Below are positions 5,612 to 5,851 of a DNA stretch of 5,851 nucleotides, one piece after another. The stretch comes from an uncultured Clostridia bacterium. GTDB lineage: Bacteria; Bacillota; Clostridia; Christensenellales; Borkfalkiaceae. The stretch is taken from assembly GCA_946628865.1 (NCBI GenBank), contig CAMOXE010000144.1:1-5851 (forward strand). The letters are read 5' to 3'. Every line of letters begins with the position of its first letter. Within the stretch, counting starts at the first letter, position 1. The position numbers and the translations under genes are program-made. The notes beneath the pieces are model-generated. The model did not search any database. It was not told the DNA's origin and saw only the letters and a list, made by a program, of their open reading frames with translations.

Positions 5612-5721
5612 CAGTCGGGTCCAATATCAGAACCCGCCCTTAACAAGTCTTTGGCGAGCGCCCGAGCAATAAATTCGTATTCTGTACGCTCGCACATAAC
5701 GAAAACGGCATCAAAACACAT
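5611..5721 (-). CDS. Possible small protein, 36 residues, related to the frame next to it
   Basis: The function is unknown. From ATG at 5721 this frame encodes 36 residues; an ATG at 5697 would give 28 and a TTG at 5748 would give 45. No start has a good ribosome binding site, which weakens the call. The core, EYEFIARALAK followed by DLLRAGSD, looks like an amphipathic helix and closely resembles the end of the adjoining frame (EYKFIARELA then GLFKAGSD). The stop coincides with the start of a terminator hairpin on the same strand. Aligned codons of the two copies differ mainly at third positions, and the length difference is 12 nt, four codons. It could be a real small gene, a decayed duplicate, or a fragment of a repeated element. 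Confidence 0.4.
   Translation of the reverse strand: MCFDAVFVMCERTEYEFIARALAKDLLRAGSDIGPD
5624..5683. repeat. Degenerate direct repeat, copy 1
   Basis: This stretch, starting ATATCAGAACCCGCC and ending near GTATTCT, aligns with 5757-5828. Both copies share an AACCCGCC block, TGGCGAG and GTATTCT in the same order. Copy 1 is shorter by 12 nt in the middle. The similarity fades on either side. Confidence 0.75.
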
Positions 5722-5749
5722 CGGTTCGGGTGCAAAACGTTTAGCCAAG

Positions 5750-5851
5750 TCAATTCATATCCGAACCCGCCTTAAATAAGCCTTTTGCGGTCTTTCTGGC
5801 GAGTTCTCGCGCAATGAATTTGTATTCTATTCCGCTCGCTCTCACCAAAAA
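5750..5851 (-). CDS. 3' end of an unrecognised gene entering from the right edge
   Basis: This frame is open from the window edge for 33 codons and ends with TGA at 5750-5752. The visible C-terminus is EYKFIARELARKTAKGLF followed by KAGSDMN, basic and helix-prone. It matches the neighbouring short frame at EY-FIAR-LA and AGSD, with four extra residues (a KTAR-like basic insert) in between. Because the 5' end is outside the window, I cannot tell whether this is the tail of a larger protein or another short one. A plus-strand frame is also open across this stretch, so strand assignment rests on the terminator and on neighbouring gene direction. Confidence 0.45.
   Translation of the reverse strand, partial: FLVRASGIEYKFIARELARKTAKGLFKAGSDMN
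5757..5828. repeat. Degenerate direct repeat, copy 2
   Basis: This is the second unit of the tandem pair, beginning ATATCCGAACCCGCC and ending at GTATTCT, with 12 extra bases compared with copy 1. The unit spacing from start to start is 133 nt. Further copies could lie beyond the right edge. Confidence 0.75.

Noticed and set aside
5540..5779. Plus-strand open frame of 79 codons over the right-edge repeats
   Set aside because: Its start lies inside the antisense of the membrane-protein gene. The same-strand terminator and all neighbouring genes favour the minus strand. It is not fully excluded, because both repeat copies stay open on this strand too.

Overview
The window looks like a piece of chromosome from an anaerobic Firmicute, most likely a member of Clostridia. 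The evidence is a compact minus-strand gene block matching the Bacillus/Clostridium tmk-holB-ricT-trmN6-rsmI neighbourhood, strong GGAGG-type ribosome binding sites, and a clostridial-type 2[4Fe-4S] ferredoxin. Base composition is moderate by eye, with AT-rich gaps between genes. I cannot name a genus. Every gene I can support is on the minus strand, so transcription runs from high to low coordinates.

Right edge (5851 to about 5560): two related short reading frames lie in tandem. The first is the 3' end of something entering from outside the window. They end in a sizeable hairpin with a T tract. I do not recognise them, and they are the least explained part of the window.

Core block (5559 to 2130): an unrecognised single-pass membrane-anchored protein, thymidylate kinase (tmk), the delta' clamp-loader subunit (holB) and the PSP1-domain protein RicT. 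They are tightly packed (11-nt overlap, 1-nt gap, 16-nt overlap) and almost certainly co-transcribed. The theme is dTTP supply, loading of the replicative clamp, and RicT-linked RNA processing and developmental control. Compared with the B. subtilis order as I know it, yaaQ/darA and yaaR are absent between tmk and holB, yabA is absent after ricT, and yazA is absent before rsmI.

Middle (2129 to 1849): a 56-residue ferredoxin gene with its own good sigma-A-type promoter and a strong intrinsic terminator. It sits where B. subtilis has yabA.

Left block (1838 to 343): a TrmN6/YabB-type tRNA adenine methyltransferase and the 16S rRNA C1402 2'-O-methyltransferase RsmI, 2 nt apart and probably translationally coupled. 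The first start codon lies only 12 nt beyond the ferredoxin terminator stem, so expression presumably depends on read-through.

Left edge (342 to 1): an AT-rich gap with a near-consensus promoter, followed by the 5' end of a lipoprotein that may be a BspA-like (LRR_5) surface protein, cut by the window edge.

No tRNA, rRNA, CRISPR array, transposase or integrase was seen. Most of the window is ordinary housekeeping DNA. The points worth a second look are the duplicated small frames at the right edge and the two cases of a terminator placed directly against the next gene's start codon.
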